64,000 bases of DNA. It comes from Microvirga flavescens. GTDB lineage: Bacteria > Pseudomonadota > Alphaproteobacteria > Rhizobiales > Beijerinckiaceae. Below the pieces are notes generated by a model that ran no database searches, had not been told where the DNA came from, and saw nothing but the letters and a program-made list of their open reading frames with translations. This document shows positions 25,703 through 33,526 of this stretch, in pieces (position 1 is the stretch's first letter; every line of letters starts with the position of its first letter). The position numbers and the translations under genes were made by a program. The stretch is taken from positions 372,001 to 436,000 of the forward strand of contig NZ_QMKH01000002.1 in NCBI RefSeq assembly GCF_003290125.1, read 5' to 3'.

Positions 25703-26420
25703 GGCCCGTACCCCAACTATTCAACGGTCATCACCACGTATATCGGCAAACGATCTAGCGCAGTTCATGGTATCTTCGGACACAGCCAGATTGGCAATCG
25801 TCAGAAGGGCTAAAAATCCCATAAAACCACCAATTATTCGTTACCGAGACGTTCGGCAGCCGATCTGTATCTATTTAGCAGACTCCAACCGCCGCCTGAA
25901 TCCTTTGCTGGCAACCGAAGAATTACTAGTTCAACGGGCGTCTGACAGTTCAGTATCGGCCCTGCGCCAAGATGATGCCCGTAACTCCATCGAAGTGCTC
26001 CATGCGATCCAGAGGATGTCCAACGTCCTTGGCAATTTCGATTTCTCGCCAGCACCTAATACGCAAGCAAAGCTGACGCTTGCAGGGGTTGAAGTATCTG
26101 TCCGCGCAGACCTGCTTGTTCTGGCCTCTAATCGAGGGAAGGAGCAGTTTGGAGCCGCCGTCTTGCGGATGACTCAAGATGACGCTGATACTGACATGGC
26201 TCGGAATCGACGCCGTGAAATGGGCCTCCACGTCGCAACCCTAGCGAGGCTACACGCGGACCAAAATCTGCCTTCAAACCGACAGGCAGCAAACCGCTTA
26301 TGCATGTCCATCGACATCCAACACGGAGAGGTTTTTCAAGCGCCAGACTCGAATACACGACGAATGAACGACATAGAAAGTGCATGTCGGTTCATTGCCG
26401 CCTTATGGGAGGCCGCATAG
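25701..26420 (+). CDS. Hypothetical protein with possible degenerate nuclease-like core
   Basis: Encodes 239 residues, no signal or membrane segment. The segment KLTLAGVEVSVRADLLVLAS followed by FGAAVLRM recalls the strand-turn-strand of PD-(D/E)XK-like folds (RADL giving the Asp), but the expected Lys is not there, so catalysis cannot be claimed. The rest is helical with many charged residues. Start overlaps the divergent gene's start; it overlaps the next gene by about 40 bases if that gene starts at 26380. Confidence 0.6.
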   Translation: MARTPTIQRSSPRISANDLAQFMVSSDTARLAIVRRAKNPIKPPIIRYRDVRQPICIYLADSNRRLNPLLATEELLVQRASDSSVSALRQDDARNSIEVLHAIQRMSNVLGNFDFSPAPNTQAKLTLAGVEVSVRADLLVLASNRGKEQFGAAVLRMTQDDADTDMARNRRREMGLHVATLARLHADQNLPSNRQAANRLCMSIDIQHGEVFQAPDSNTRRMNDIESACRFIAALWEAA

Positions 26421-26949
26421 TGGCTGCCCTATATTATTCCTTGGTACATTGGTCCCGAAAATTACCGTGACTCTCCATCTGTTCGGTAATGGAGCATTCG
26501 AGTTCTCAGCATGGCAAACGCCTTTCGAGAACTCTCATGTTTCAGTTCTTGAAGTTGCGTTTGGTCGAACTCGGCTCTGGTCAGAGGGCAGGGAGCCCTC
26601 CCCAAATCGACCTCTCTCAGAAGCAATTCACCCGGCGGAACTCGTCATACGAGTACATGTCCACGAAGAGGCTTCCACCTACCGGCTTAGCTTTAAGGAG
26701 GTGTCCGCCTTCCGTGTGCTCGATGAGCACGGCCTTATACAACTTTGGCAAAAGACGAAAGAACTCGGAGGGCGACCGGGGCAAACGACCTTCCGCGTGA
26801 GAAACCATCTCTGGTCGGAGGAGAGCCCCCTATCCTTCCTTGGAACTCAAGATGGCTGGTCCTTCGTGATCGCGACCGATGACGACTGCATTGAGATCGT
26901 TGCAAGAACACCGCCAGAGATTGAGCTTGAAGAGCCCTCTCCTCAATAA
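26380..26949 (+). CDS. Hypothetical protein at the right end of the island
   Basis: Up to 189 residues. The first ATG lies inside the previous gene; TTG 26449 or GTG 26467 (giving TLHLFGNGAFEFSAW as the N-terminus) are alternatives, and none has a good SD. The protein is beta-rich with an acidic C-terminal tail (PPEIELEEPSPQ). Probably translated with the gene before it. No family recognised. It is the last gene before tRNA-Met. Confidence 0.55.
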   Translation: MHVGSLPPYGRPHSGCPILFLGTLVPKITVTLHLFGNGAFEFSAWQTPFENSHVSVLEVAFGRTRLWSEGREPSPNRPLSEAIHPAELVIRVHVHEEASTYRLSFKEVSAFRVLDEHGLIQLWQKTKELGGRPGQTTFRVRNHLWSEESPLSFLGTQDGWSFVIATDDDCIEIVARTPPEIELEEPSPQ

Positions 26950-27073
26950 AGGTCTCTTTTTGAACGGGAACCACACCGTCCCACCACATTTCGGGATGCG
27001 TCGAGCCTAGCGGCGGGATTTCCCGCTCTTCACTCGGAAGGTGAACAAGGGTTCTGGGATAGTGGGTTTGAGG

Positions 27074-27085
27074 TGGTAGCGGAGG
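27074..27085. repeat. attR: 12-bp repeat within tRNA-Met 3' end
   Basis: TGGTAGCGGAGG, identical to 15649-15660 and in the same orientation. It supplies the acceptor end and CCA of the functional tRNA, so insertion restored the gene. Confidence 0.8.
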
Positions 27086-27150
27086 AGAGATTTGAACTCC
27101 CGACACAAGGATTATGATTCCTCTGCTCTGACCAACTGAGCTACTCCGCC
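27074..27150 (-). tRNA. tRNA-Met (CAU anticodon), elongator type
   Basis: Read on the minus strand from 27150: acceptor GGCGGAG pairs with CTCCGCT, D-arm GCTCAGTTGGTCAGAGC, anticodon stem GAGGA/TCCTT with loop ATCATAA (anticodon CAT), T-loop TTCAAAT, and encoded CCA at 27076-27074. All arms fold with one or two G-T pairs. The last 12 bases are duplicated at the far end of the island. Initiator tRNA features are absent; a tRNA-Ile with modified CAU is an alternative but the body resembles elongator Met. Confidence 0.93.
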
Positions 27151-27303
27151 CCAGGACCGGGAGTCACCCCGCATCAGGCTTGGGCGATATAGGGAAGGTT
27201 GCCCGCCGGTGTCAAGAATGACTGTGCGCGTCATTCAGGCAAAATCGGCATGAGCCCGCCGCCGTGCTTGTCGGAGAGCCCTCGCCCGGGCCTACCGCTA
27301 CGC

Positions 27304-27945
27304 TCAAGCCCTCTTGCGCAGGCGCATGAGCTTGAAGAAGCCGAAGGGGAAGAGCGGGCGCAGTTCAACGACTTCCATGCGCCCCGTGGTCCGCGCCCAG
27401 GCCTCCACCCGTTCGGCCTTGAAGGCCGAGCTCCAGCCGATGGCCTTGACGAGGGGGGAGGCCAGTTCCTCAAACGCCGCGATGGGGCCGGAGGGCTGCC
27501 CGAAATGGTTGGCGAGAACGATTTCCCCGCCAGGCTTCAGCACGCGGGCGAACTCGGAGAGCGCCGCCTCGGGCTCGGGCACAAGGGTAATGATGAACTG
27601 GGCCGTGACCGCGTCGAACATTTCATCGGGAAAGCCGAGCCGGGTCGCATCCATGACCTGCAGGCTCTTGACGTGGCTAAGGCCCTTCTTCTCGACCTTG
27701 GCCTTGGCCCTGCGCAGCATGGCTTCCGACAGGTCGATTCCATAAACCTCAGCGGTCTTCGGGTAGTAGCCGAGGGCCAGGCCGGTTCCGACGCCGACCT
27801 CGAGGATGCGCGGCCCGCATGCCACGCAGGCCTCCACCGCCGCGCGGGCGGTCGGTGCGGTCAGCTTGTCGTAGACGACGTCGTAGATGGGGGCCCAGCG
27901 GGCATAGGCCTTTTGCATCAGGGCCGTGGTCGGTCCATCCGTCAT
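27304..27945 (-). CDS. pmtA: SAM-dependent methyltransferase, probable phosphatidylethanolamine N-methyltransferase (PmtA)
   Basis: Encodes 213 residues. Class I methyltransferase with EVGVGTGLALGYY (motif I), VYGIDLSEAMLRRA (motif II) and RVLKPGGEIVLANHFG. The N-terminal YARWAPIYDVVYDKL and C-terminal PLFPFGFFKLMRLRKR match the soluble, Rhodobacter-type PmtA that makes phosphatidylcholine from phosphatidylethanolamine. It lies 26 bases after mnmA and is probably co-transcribed. A related ubiquinone/menaquinone-type methyltransferase is the main alternative. Confidence 0.75.
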   Translation of the reverse strand: MTDGPTTALMQKAYARWAPIYDVVYDKLTAPTARAAVEACVACGPRILEVGVGTGLALGYYPKTAEVYGIDLSEAMLRRAKAKVEKKGLSHVKSLQVMDATRLGFPDEMFDAVTAQFIITLVPEPEAALSEFARVLKPGGEIVLANHFGQPSGPIAAFEELASPLVKAIGWSSAFKAERVEAWARTTGRMEVVELRPLFPFGFFKLMRLRKRA

Positions 27946-27971
27946 GGAAATCCTTCGAAGGTCAGAACGTC

Positions 27972-29129
27972 TCAGGCTGCGGCAGGTGTAGCCTCGGCCT
28001 GGGAACGAGCGATTGTGCCGCCCCCGAGCACACGGGCCCGAGGATCATCGCTCTCATAGATGACACAAGCTTGACCGGGTGACACCCCGTCCTCTGCCGA
28101 AAACAGCTCGACAATCGCCCCTGCCGGGGTGACGCGCAGCAGGGCCGGACGCGGCTCGCGGGTGGAGCGGACGCGGACCGCGATCTCCATCCCGGCCTCG
28201 CCGATGGCCTCCAGGGGCTTGTCGCCCAGCCAGTTGATGTCGGTGATGCGGATCTGGCGGGTGGCGAGCGCCTCCTTCGGCCCCACCACGACGCGGGCCG
28301 AAGCGGCGTCGAGCCGCACCACGTAGAGCGGTTCGCCGACGGAAAGGCCGAGCCCTCGCCGCTGACCCACCGTGTAATGGATGATGCCCTCGTGCCGTCC
28401 GAGCACGCGCCCGTCCACATGCACGATCTCGCCGCCCTGCGCCGCGCCGGGCTTCAGGCGCTCGATGATATCGCTGTAGCGCCCCTGCGTGACGAAGCAG
28501 ATGTCCTGGCTGTCCGCCTTGTCGGCGACGGTCAGGCCGAATTCGCGGGCAAGGGCGCGGGTGTCGTCCTTGGGCAGCTCGCCCAAGGGGAAGCGCAGCA
28601 GGTCGAGCTGCTCCGCCGTTGTGGCATAAAGGAAATAGCTCTGGTCCCGGTCGGGATCGGCGGCGCGGTGAAGCGCGCGGCGGCCATCGGGCAGGCGGCG
28701 GCTGGCGACATAATGGCCGGTCGCGAGGATGTCCGCGCCCAGATCCTTGGCCGTCTCCAGAAGATCCCGGAACTTGATCGAGCGGTTGCACTCGACGCAC
28801 GGAATCGGCGTCTCGCCATTCAGGTAGCTCTGGGTGAAGCGGTCGATCACCGCCTCGCGGAAGCGGGCCTCGTAATCGAGCACGTAATGCGGAATGCCGA
28901 TGGCCTCGGCGACGCGGCGGGCATCGTAGATGTCCTGGCCGGCGCAGCAGGCGCCCTTGCGATGAGCGGCTTCGCCCTGATCGTAAAGTTGCAGCGTGAT
29001 GCCGAGCACGTCATAGCCTTCCCGCTTCAGCAGAGCGGCGACGACGGAGGAATCCACGCCGCCCGACATGGCGACGACGACCCGGGTCTGGGACGGGTCC
29101 TTGGGAAGACCGAGGGAGTTGAGCATCAT
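27972..29129 (-). CDS. mnmA: tRNA-specific 2-thiouridylase MnmA
   Basis: Encodes 385 residues. It adds sulfur at U34 of Lys, Glu and Gln tRNAs, using ATP. PP-loop SGGVDSS at 22-28, nucleophile Cys111 in PCVECN and catalytic Cys211 in SQDICFV are all present, followed by the C-terminal barrels ([20 protein letters not shown]). Full length. Just upstream of the PmtA-like gene. Confidence 0.97.
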   Translation of the reverse strand: MMLNSLGLPKDPSQTRVVVAMSGGVDSSVVAALLKREGYDVLGITLQLYDQGEAAHRKGACCAGQDIYDARRVAEAIGIPHYVLDYEARFREAVIDRFTQSYLNGETPIPCVECNRSIKFRDLLETAKDLGADILATGHYVASRRLPDGRRALHRAADPDRDQSYFLYATTAEQLDLLRFPLGELPKDDTRALAREFGLTVADKADSQDICFVTQGRYSDIIERLKPGAAQGGEIVHVDGRVLGRHEGIIHYTVGQRRGLGLSVGEPLYVVRLDAASARVVVGPKEALATRQIRITDINWLGDKPLEAIGEAGMEIAVRVRSTREPRPALLRVTPAGAIVELFSAEDGVSPGQACVIYESDDPRARVLGGGTIARSQAEATPAAA

Positions 29130-29285
29130 TCCATCCGGAGGCGACGTTCAAGGCGGCGCACAGGAGGGGCCAAATCTGGTACGAACCTCTTTATAGCGAT
29201 TGCGGCCACGATGTTCCAGATGTGGAGCCCGGCCCAAAAGGGCCTAAAATGGAGAATAAGGCTCTGCCCGAGCCTTCTTTGGACG

Positions 29286-29510
29286 ATGACAATGACATCC
29301 GACGAAATCGAGGAACTGGTCGCCGCGCGGGAAAACCTCGTGAAACGCCGAAGGGATATCGCCCGCCAGATCGCGGCGGCTCCCCTGCCCTCCGTCGAGA
29401 TGGCGGACGAATTGACCCGCATTCTCGAAGCCATCGAGGCGCTCGACCGCGTCCTCACCGATGCCGGGCGGCCTTATATGAGCGAGAGCATCGCCAGCCC
29501 CGGGCTGTAA
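29286..29510 (+). CDS. Small helical hypothetical protein
   Basis: Encodes 74 residues (ATG 29286, or 29292 six bases later), divergent from mnmA. Almost wholly helical and charged (SDEIEELVAARENLVKRRRD; EMADELTRILEAIEALDRVL), suggesting a coiled-coil hairpin. A much longer frame upstream runs antisense to mnmA and is not real. No family recognised. Confidence 0.6.
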   Translation: MTMTSDEIEELVAARENLVKRRRDIARQIAAAPLPSVEMADELTRILEAIEALDRVLTDAGRPYMSESIASPGL

Positions 29511-29576
29511 AACTGGCTGATTTCAGCCAAAACAGCTCATCGCCGGTTCGTCCTTTTCAGGGGGCGTTAACCAATG

Positions 29577-29584
29577 CGGCCAAA
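29577..29584 (+). promoter_or_regulatory. CtrA half-site-like TTAACCAA upstream of sciP
   Basis: TTAACCAA matches 7 of 8 bases of the CtrA half-site TTAACCAT and lies 105 bases before the sciP ATG. In Caulobacter sciP is a CtrA target, which makes the site plausible but not proven. Confidence 0.35.
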
Positions 29585-29688
29585 TCGAGGCTTCTTTGCG
29601 AAGGGGTTCCTCGCGTTTAGGAAAACATTAAGCGGCATGTCCTAGCTTGCAGGTCAACGAGGTCGTTGAATTTTTGTGTGAGCGTATC

Positions 29689-29964
29689 ATGACCGAACCC
29701 CACCGCCCGAGGGTCAAGTATGTCATCGGGCCCGACGGAAGTCCGCTGACGATTGCAGATCTTCCCCCCTCTTCCACCCGTCGCTGGGTGATCCGCCGCA
29801 AGGCCGAAGTGGTCGCCGCCGTGCGCGGAGGGCTGCTGAGCCTGGAGGAAGCCTGCCAGCGCTATACCCTGACCACGGAAGAATTCCTGAGCTGGCAGAT
29901 GTCCATCGACCAGCACGGGCTCGCCGGGCTGCGCACCACGCGCATCCAGCAATACCGTCAGTAA
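29689..29964 (+). CDS. sciP: SciP, CtrA-inhibiting DUF1153 protein
   Basis: Encodes 91 residues. SciP binds CtrA or its promoters and blocks CtrA-dependent transcription in G1 in Caulobacter. The start MTEPHRPRVKYVIGPDGSPL and the helix-turn-helix in VRGGLLSLEEACQRYTLTTE are characteristic of the family. The ATG at 29689 was chosen because it begins the conserved region. A strong terminator follows. Confidence 0.95.
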   Translation: MTEPHRPRVKYVIGPDGSPLTIADLPPSSTRRWVIRRKAEVVAAVRGGLLSLEEACQRYTLTTEEFLSWQMSIDQHGLAGLRTTRIQQYRQ

Positions 29965-29987
29965 GCGTCCTTACGGACCTCGATTTC

Positions 29988-30016
29988 AAAAGCGTCGCCC
30001 GAAAGGCGGCGCTTTT
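29988..30016. terminator. Terminator after sciP
   Basis: AAAAGCGTCGCC (29988-29999) pairs with GGCGGCGCTTTT (30005-30016) around CGAAA, with one G-T pair, ending in T-rich DNA. The A- and T-ends make it bidirectional in form. Confidence 0.9.
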
Positions 30017-30152
30017 CGTTTTGGGGCGAAGGCTCCGGCTGGAGCGCCCGATCTGATTGCACCAGACCGGACGCTCCATATCCTTGTTGCGACGCATTTT
30101 CTTTCGACGAAACCGGCATCCACTTCGTCGGAAAATGCCCTAAAGCCTCCCG

Positions 30153-30167
30153 TTAAGGGAATGCTAA
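30153..30167 (+). promoter_or_regulatory. CtrA-box-like TTAA-N7-CTAA
   Basis: TTAA (30153-30156), seven bases, CTAA (30164-30167): one mismatch from the full CtrA consensus TTAA-N7-TTAA. It is 61 bases upstream of the Fis-type gene start, at a position where CtrA could control it. Confidence 0.45.
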
Positions 30168-30228
30168 CCATGTTGAGGCAAGCCTGTTGTGCGACCAATC
30201 CGGGATCGCGCAGCACTCAAAGACAGGC

Positions 30229-30537
30229 ATGGCCGTGGACGCAGTTTCATTCCAACCGACTCCGCATCATCAGCAGCTGCCGATGTCCGGCGGTCACATT
30301 CCGGATCTCTTCGATTTCGTCGAGCCGGTGCGGCCCAGCGCCGACCTGATCGGCCAGACCATCGCCGATGTGGAACGCCATCTGATCCTGATGACGCTTG
30401 AGCATTGCCTCGGCAACCGGACCCATGCCGCGAGGATCTTAGGCATCTCCGTGCGCACCCTGCGCAACAAGCTCAATGAATACATGAATGCGGGCATCGC
30501 CGTGCCGCAGCCGAGCCGGGCTCACTTCGTCGGCTGA
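30229..30537 (+). CDS. Fis-type HTH protein, like the C-terminal domain of FlbD
   Basis: Encodes 102 residues. From about residue 38 it matches the end of FlbD, the sigma-54 flagellar regulator: DLIGQTIADVERHLILMTLE then HCLGNRTHAARILGISVRTL and RNKLNEY. Receiver and AAA+ domains are absent, so it can bind DNA but not activate sigma-54 RNA polymerase. Such stand-alone proteins occur beside CtrA-linked genes in this order. The start ATG 30229 is preferred over the upstream TTG. Role as flagellar or cell-cycle regulator is inference. Confidence 0.85.
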   Translation: MAVDAVSFQPTPHHQQLPMSGGHIPDLFDFVEPVRPSADLIGQTIADVERHLILMTLEHCLGNRTHAARILGISVRTLRNKLNEYMNAGIAVPQPSRAHFVG

Positions 30538-30542
30538 AGGTC

Positions 30543-31370
30543 TCAACGCTTCGACAGCCAGAGGCTCGTTTCGAAAGCGCCCTTCGCCAGCGGCAACCGC
30601 GACAGCATGCCCGTTTGAAGCGCGGAATGGAGCGTTTGCGCCGTGAAATGGCTCGCGAAAAGAAGCTCGTAACCACCGCCCTGCAGCAACGCGCCGACGA
30701 GAAGCTGCTCGTTATAGGCGCGCCATTCCCATGCCGGAGGATAAGCATCCGGCAGGGTGATGTCGTGCACATGCACCAGAACGCCTGAGGCGAGGCGCGG
30801 CAGGACATCGAGAAAAAGGCGGTCCACATCGGTGCCCGGCATGGCGATGTGGCTTGAATCGATGAACAGGATATCGCCCGCCTGAAGCGTCGCGAAAATC
30901 GCCGCATCCGCATCCCGCAGCAGATGCGGAAGGTGCTTCACGTTCAGCCGGCTGAGCGTTGCGCGCGGCGCGGGATCGATGCAGGTGATTTCGGTCGGGA
31001 GCGCGCCATCGGCCACGGCCTGCGCCATGAAGCGCGTGGAATGGCCGGAACCGATCTCCACGATCCGGCGCGGCTTGACCCGACGCACCAGCGCATAAGC
31101 GGCGGCGGCATCGAGCCTTGGGAACCAATCCTGATCGAACCGCGCGGGCGTTTGCCCGCTCGCGATCCGTTCAAGGTCGACGGCATGGCTCTCGATCGCC
31201 TCCAGCAGATCGTGAAAGCGCGGCAGTGCCGTCTCGAAGAGCGGACGCAAGGCGGGATAGTCCGCCTCCTTCACGCTATCGGCATAGCGGTAGGGGATGA
31301 AGAAGCCCCGGGCCTTCACGCCGAGGAGCGTGGAGAGACCGAACCCGAGCCTTCGCCAGAAAATCCGCAT
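30543..31370 (-). CDS. Class I SAM methyltransferase-like protein (Methyltransf_24 type)
   Basis: Encodes 275 residues. Motif I EIGSGHSTRFM, then ITCIDPAPR, DILFIDSSH and VHVHDITLPDAYPP. The same set of motifs is in the protein at 56056-57048 (EIGSGFSTLL, DIVFIDSTH, VHVHDIFLPLPYP), so the two are paralogues. Target unknown; relatives act on sugars or natural products. It is 7 bases upstream of the LPG-synthase-like gene on the same strand. Confidence 0.8.
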   Translation of the reverse strand: MRIFWRRLGFGLSTLLGVKARGFFIPYRYADSVKEADYPALRPLFETALPRFHDLLEAIESHAVDLERIASGQTPARFDQDWFPRLDAAAAYALVRRVKPRRIVEIGSGHSTRFMAQAVADGALPTEITCIDPAPRATLSRLNVKHLPHLLRDADAAIFATLQAGDILFIDSSHIAMPGTDVDRLFLDVLPRLASGVLVHVHDITLPDAYPPAWEWRAYNEQLLVGALLQGGGYELLFASHFTAQTLHSALQTGMLSRLPLAKGAFETSLWLSKR

Positions 31371-31377
31371 CGGCAGC

Positions 31378-32379
31378 CTAGATCAGCGGCGGGGTCGGCG
31401 GCACCGGGTCATTTTCCGAGCCGCGCTTTCTCCAGGTCTGGGTGAGGCGCGAGCGCTCGAAGATGAGGATCACAACCAGCGAGAGCGCGAAGGGAATGAG
31501 CAGGTAGAACAGGCGGAAGACGATGAGAGCGGCAAGGATATCAGCCTGCGGAATATCCGGCATCGCCGCGAGAAACACGAGCTCGAACACGCCAAGCCCG
31601 CCCGGAGCGTGGCTGATGAGGGCAGCCGAGAACGAGGCAAGAAACACGGCGAGCACGACCAGGAAGCTCGGCTCCAGATGCGACGGCAGGATGAAGTAGA
31701 TGATGCCGGCGGCCCCCAGCAATTCGAGCGGCGCGGCGATGAGCTGGCGCACCATGATCCCGGGGCGCGGATATTCGAGCTTTGCCGAGCGGATCGAGAG
31801 CGGCGGCAGGTGGAGGATGGACCCCACCACGTAGAGCGCCACGAGCCCGAGGAGAATGCATCCGACGATGCGCGCCGTGAGCGGATTGGCGAGGGTAGGA
31901 TGCACATGGCCTTCGAGCCGGTGCAGAAGCGTCGGGTCGATGGTGAGGGTCAGGCCGCCGAGCAGGATCGTGCCGAGGCCGAAGGTGAAGGAGCAGAGGG
32001 CGACGAGCACGGCGATCTGGGCAGCGCTCAGCCCCTTGGAGGAATAGGCCCGGTAACGCACCAGCGCGCCGGAGAACACCGATGCGCCGATATTGTGGGA
32101 AAGCGCATAGGTCGTGAACGACGTAACGGAGACGAAGAGCCAGGAAATGTGCCTGACGCCGAGATGGAGCAGCGCGATCCGGTCATACCAGGCAAGGGCG
32201 GCATAGGCGACGAGAGTCGAGAGGCCCGCCAGCACATAACGGTGCGCCGGCACCGCCGTCAGGCTGCCCCAGACGTCATCGAGGGAAATGCCGCGAAGCT
32301 CTTTGTAGAGAAGCCACCCGGAGACAACGACCGCCGCAAGCCCGATGAGAGGCCACATATACTCACGCACATTTTTCAT
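31378..32379 (-). CDS. LPG synthase-type integral membrane protein (UPF0104/YbhN family)
   Basis: Encodes 333 residues with about eight membrane helices. It resembles the flippase-like N-terminal domain of MprF/lysylphosphatidylglycerol synthase: TYALSHNIGASVFSGALVRY (motif with conserved SH and RY) and ISHAPGGLGVFELVFLAAMP. No aminoacyl-transferase domain, so no synthesis activity is implied. The start was moved in to MKNVREYMWP because the longer frame begins with low-quality sequence. Ends 7 bases before the paralogous methyltransferase. Confidence 0.85.
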   Translation of the reverse strand: MKNVREYMWPLIGLAAVVVSGWLLYKELRGISLDDVWGSLTAVPAHRYVLAGLSTLVAYAALAWYDRIALLHLGVRHISWLFVSVTSFTTYALSHNIGASVFSGALVRYRAYSSKGLSAAQIAVLVALCSFTFGLGTILLGGLTLTIDPTLLHRLEGHVHPTLANPLTARIVGCILLGLVALYVVGSILHLPPLSIRSAKLEYPRPGIMVRQLIAAPLELLGAAGIIYFILPSHLEPSFLVVLAVFLASFSAALISHAPGGLGVFELVFLAAMPDIPQADILAALIVFRLFYLLIPFALSLVVILIFERSRLTQTWRKRGSENDPVPPTPPLI

Positions 32380-32508
32380 CGATGCGGCCAGGCTGCTCCC
32401 CCGTTTCTTCTTCTGTGCCCCACAACACCTTGCTCCGCAAGGGGGGACCGGCATTTGCGCTGCGACACAAGGCCCGGCGCGTTCGGGAGGCGCTTTTCAT
32501 GTGGGGAA

Positions 32509-32532
32509 CGCGCCGGGATCGAGCCCGGCGCG
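32509..32532. other. Perfect 9-bp-stem hairpin
   Basis: CGCGCCGGG (32509-32517), loop ATCGAG, CCCGGCGCG (32524-32532). It lies in the 268-bp gap between the two minus-strand genes. No T-run follows on either strand, so termination is uncertain. Confidence 0.55.
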
Positions 32533-32594
32533 CCCTGGAGGCTGGCCATGTTTCTTTGAAACACGATCAGCCTCAAGTTTCTTTTATTGTCACG

Positions 32595-32633
32595 TGATCA
32601 GGGCGAACAACCGGTGTCCACTTGTTCTGATCA
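32595..32633. repeat. Palindromic intergenic element
   Basis: TGATCA (32595-32600) and GAACAA (32605-32610) pair with TTGTTC (32622-32627) and TGATCA (32628-32633), followed by TGCTCTA. The form resembles dispersed palindromes of this bacterial order (ACCGG...CCACTT...GATCATGCTCTA, from memory). I found no second copy in the window. Confidence 0.5.
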
Positions 32634-32647
32634 TGCTCTAAACGGGA

Positions 32648-33031
32648 TCAGTGCCCGTTCTTCTTCAGCCATTCCTTGAGGAAGGCGATTTCCTTCTCCT
32701 GGGCGCCGACGACGTCCTGGGCCAGCTTACGGATCTCCGGATCCTTGCCGTACTGCAGAACGATCTTCGCCATGTCGATGGCGCCCTGGTGATGGGGAAT
32801 CATGCCGCGCGCGAAGTCCACATCGGCATCGCCCGTATAGGGGATCGCCATGTCCTTGTGCATGCGGGCCTGAGAGGCCTCATAAGCCGCCGTGGAGGGG
32901 CTGGCCTTGGCCGCGGACGAAGCCGCCGGCATCGGCATGGTGTGGCCGGAATGGGAACCCGGCGCCTGTGCCTGGGCCGCACCGGCGAGCGCGAGTGCGA
33001 AGCCCGCGGCGATGAGCGAGATAGTTTTCAT
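32648..33031 (-). CDS. DUF305 family exported protein
   Basis: Encodes 127 residues with a signal peptide ending AQA-QA. It has the DUF305 signature MIPHHQGAIDMAKIVLQYG and the C-terminal AQEKEIAFLKEWLKK; the four-helix ferritin-like fold is often tied to copper or metal stress. The N-terminal HSGHTMPMPAA is His/Met-rich, as in copper-binding segments. It lies directly after another His/Cys-bearing small protein on the same strand. Confidence 0.88.
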   Translation of the reverse strand: MKTISLIAAGFALALAGAAQAQAPGSHSGHTMPMPAASSAAKASPSTAAYEASQARMHKDMAIPYTGDADVDFARGMIPHHQGAIDMAKIVLQYGKDPEIRKLAQDVVGAQEKEIAFLKEWLKKNGH

Positions 33032-33079
33032 CTGATTGTCCTTGATGATTTTCGTGAAAGTTTTCAGGTTCAACGAAAT

Positions 33080-33463
33080 TCAAACAAGACGCGGCGGCCG
33101 TGGCTCAGGCTCCATCGTGCGGGACGAGAACCCGCTCGGGATGACGGGAACAGGCCGAACGAACATCACGGGTTCCACCGCCCGCACATCGGCAACGACG
33201 ACGCCCGCGCACCACAGGCCGCAGCAGGGCTGGACGACTTGCTGCTTGCCAGCCTCGGCGGGCGCGTGGTCGTGCGCCTCACCCGCAGCGGGATACCCCG
33301 TCTCGGCATGATGCGCCGTCGCATTCTGCGGGTGGCAATTCATGGTCATGGAAAGCGCCATCGCGGCATGGGGAAGACCCGCCAGGGCATAGACGAGCGC
33401 CAGCACCACCACGAAGGGGTTTGCGCGCCTTCTGCCATTCAGCGGTTTGTTCGTCTGGCCCAT
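33080..33463 (-). CDS. DUF2946-like small metal-related protein
   Basis: Encodes 127 residues starting MGQTNKPLNGRRR, with an N-terminal membrane segment (VVVLALVYALAGLPHAAMA), then NCHP, HHAE and HDHAP, and a CCGLWCAG motif. This is the pattern of DUF2946-type proteins in copper or metal loci. It precedes the DUF305 gene by 48 bases, so they likely form an operon. A longer open frame upstream is antisense to the acetyltransferase. Family assignment is moderate. Confidence 0.65.
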   Translation of the reverse strand: MGQTNKPLNGRRRANPFVVVLALVYALAGLPHAAMALSMTMNCHPQNATAHHAETGYPAAGEAHDHAPAEAGKQQVVQPCCGLWCAGVVVADVRAVEPVMFVRPVPVIPSGFSSRTMEPEPRPPRLV

Positions 33464-33526
33464 TGCCCTTGCCCGGCACTCGTGACATCCGTGAAACACG
33501 TTCTCGAATATACTGATGGTCAGATC

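Larger units (their letters stand above)
15649..27085. mobile_element. Integrated genomic island at tRNA-Met(CAU)
   Basis: The element is bounded by a 12-bp direct repeat of the tRNA-Met 3' end, with a serine integrase reading out through the left boundary. The interior is visibly richer in A+T than both flanks and uses more A/T-ending codons. Cargo in order: integrase, small ORF, helicase/primase-like protein, a motif-rich non-coding region, resolvase, small ORF, dCTP-deaminase defence gene with a membrane protein, PEBP-like protein, membrane protein, XRE regulator and three unknown genes. No conjugation genes or transposase were seen, so it is an integrative element that may be mobilised by others or be a plasmid-derived or satellite-like element. 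Confidence 0.85.

Noticed and set aside
26735..27106. Minus-strand open frame of 123 codons ending near the tRNA
   Set aside because: Its start is inside the tRNA-Met sequence and the protein begins with a typical tRNA-derived translation (SGVQISPPLPP). It is antisense to the last island gene.
27199..28059. Plus-strand open frame of 286 codons
   Set aside because: Antisense to the PmtA-like gene and the end of mnmA, no ribosome binding site, low-complexity composition.
28377..29285. Upstream extension of the small gene at 29286
   Set aside because: Runs antisense through mnmA; the real small protein starts at 29286 or 29292.
31297..32559. Plus-strand open frame of 420 codons
   Set aside because: Antisense to the LPG-synthase-type membrane protein; composition dominated by Arg/Asp/Glu/Gly with no domain.
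32651..33526. Upstream open frame joined to the GNAT acetyltransferase
   Set aside because: Antisense to the DUF305 and DUF2946-like genes; conserved GNAT sequence begins only after 33527.
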